A stretch of DNA of 64,000 nucleotides, from assembly GCA_016716275.1 (NCBI GenBank), contig JADJWR010000002.1:62001-126000 (forward strand), written 5' to 3'. This document shows positions 63,752-64,000 of the stretch, piece by piece (within the stretch, counting starts at the first letter, position 1; each line of letters begins with the position of its first letter). The position numbers and the translations under genes are program-made. The notes below the pieces were generated by a model. The model ran no database searches. It saw nothing but the letters and a program-made list of their open reading frames with translations, and was not told where the DNA came from. The stretch comes from Burkholderiales bacterium. GTDB lineage: Bacteria > Pseudomonadota > Gammaproteobacteria > Burkholderiales > Burkholderiaceae_F.

Positions 63752-64000
63752 ATGGCAGACCAGCACACCGGATTGGTGACCGGCGGCTCGCAGGGCATCG
63801 GCCGTGCCATCGTCGAGCGCCTGGCCGCCGACGGATTACGCATCGTCAGCCTCGATCGCCAGCCGCCGCCGGCGCCGGTCGACGGAGAGACCTTCATCGA
63901 GGTCGACCTGTCGCAGCCGCAGGCCACCGCGCAGGCGCTGGCGCAGGTGACACAGCGTTTCGACGTGTCGGTGCTGGTCAACAACGTCGGCACCGTGCAG
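63752..64000 (+). CDS. Short-chain dehydrogenase/reductase, N-terminal part
   Basis: The frame starts at ATG 63752 behind GGGAGGAGGCAG and runs off the window after 83 codons. It carries the NAD(P) loop TGGSQGIGRAIVERLAADG, an Asp-bearing strand end (IVSLDRQ) that suggests NAD rather than NADP, and LVNNVGT, the NNxG motif. The catalytic Ser-Tyr-Lys region lies beyond the window, so the substrate cannot be judged. Confidence 0.88.
   Translation, partial: MADQHTGLVTGGSQGIGRAIVERLAADGLRIVSLDRQPPPAPVDGETFIEVDLSQPQATAQALAQVTQRFDVSVLVNNVGTVQ

Overview
The window is very GC-rich DNA, close to 70% by eye, with dense, mostly short-spaced operons and few AT-rich promoters. The gene set suggests a betaproteobacterium, with Burkholderiales or Rhodocyclales most likely: a five-gene urea ABC transporter, a DUF3014 protein, a YgfB/SEC-C protein, an NnrU protein, GspA/GspB, an Lrp gene next to glmS, and a MaeB-type malic enzyme. 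No rRNA, tRNA, CRISPR array, intact insertion sequence or prophage was seen. Intergenic palindromic repeats are unusually common.

Layout. 1-894: end of an FGGY sugar kinase. 1037-1967: a lysine/alanine-rich histone-like protein with three internal repeats and a small DUF3846-like protein. 2050-2215: remnant of a CapA-like gene. 2688-9089: urtABCDE (urea uptake), split by three different palindromic elements. 9147-11823: an MBL-fold hydrolase, a lone SoxX-type cytochrome c, a 54-residue cupin-like fragment and a YgfB/SEC-C protein. 11867-16343: a large FAD/Fe-S D-lactate dehydrogenase-like oxidase, an NnrU membrane protein and a DUF3014 protein.

16508-22192 is a tight operon of an oxalyl-CoA-synthetase-like AMP ligase, a NeuD-like left-handed beta-helix acyltransferase, two adjacent ATP-grasp ligases and a DegT-like PLP enzyme. 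It is followed by a mosaic secreted surface protein (22633-24603, with a clear terminator) and a second NeuD-like acyltransferase (24719-25381). This is the best candidate here for an undescribed biosynthetic or surface-modification system. The two ATP-grasp genes share about 440 bp of almost identical DNA at their 5' ends and then diverge, which points to recent duplication or gene conversion.

25378-26625 encodes two envelope proteins (a glycine-zipper lipoprotein and a Trp/Gly/Pro-rich protein), and 26929-29199 a MaeB malic enzyme. 29212-41562 looks like one nitrogen-compound catabolic locus: M81 peptidase, D-aminoacylase, a DppABCDF-type transporter, diaminopropionate ammonia-lyase, an M20 N-carbamoyl-amino-acid hydrolase and a nitrilase-family N-carbamoyl-D-amino-acid hydrolase. 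41744-42375 is a toxin-antitoxin pair of PIN and ribbon-helix-helix type.

42831-53351 holds an ABC-F protein, a tri-domain ACP/fatty-acyl-AMP ligase/acyltransferase, an EamA transporter, a GNAT enzyme, upp, a NYN-domain protein, an Lrp regulator and glmS. 53406-59893 holds an M23 peptidase and an Ugp-type transporter with an attached EEP phosphodiesterase. The window ends with a DUF1615 lipoprotein, gspA-gspB and the start of a short-chain dehydrogenase. All product names rest on reading the translated sequence and recognising motifs; no database search was run.
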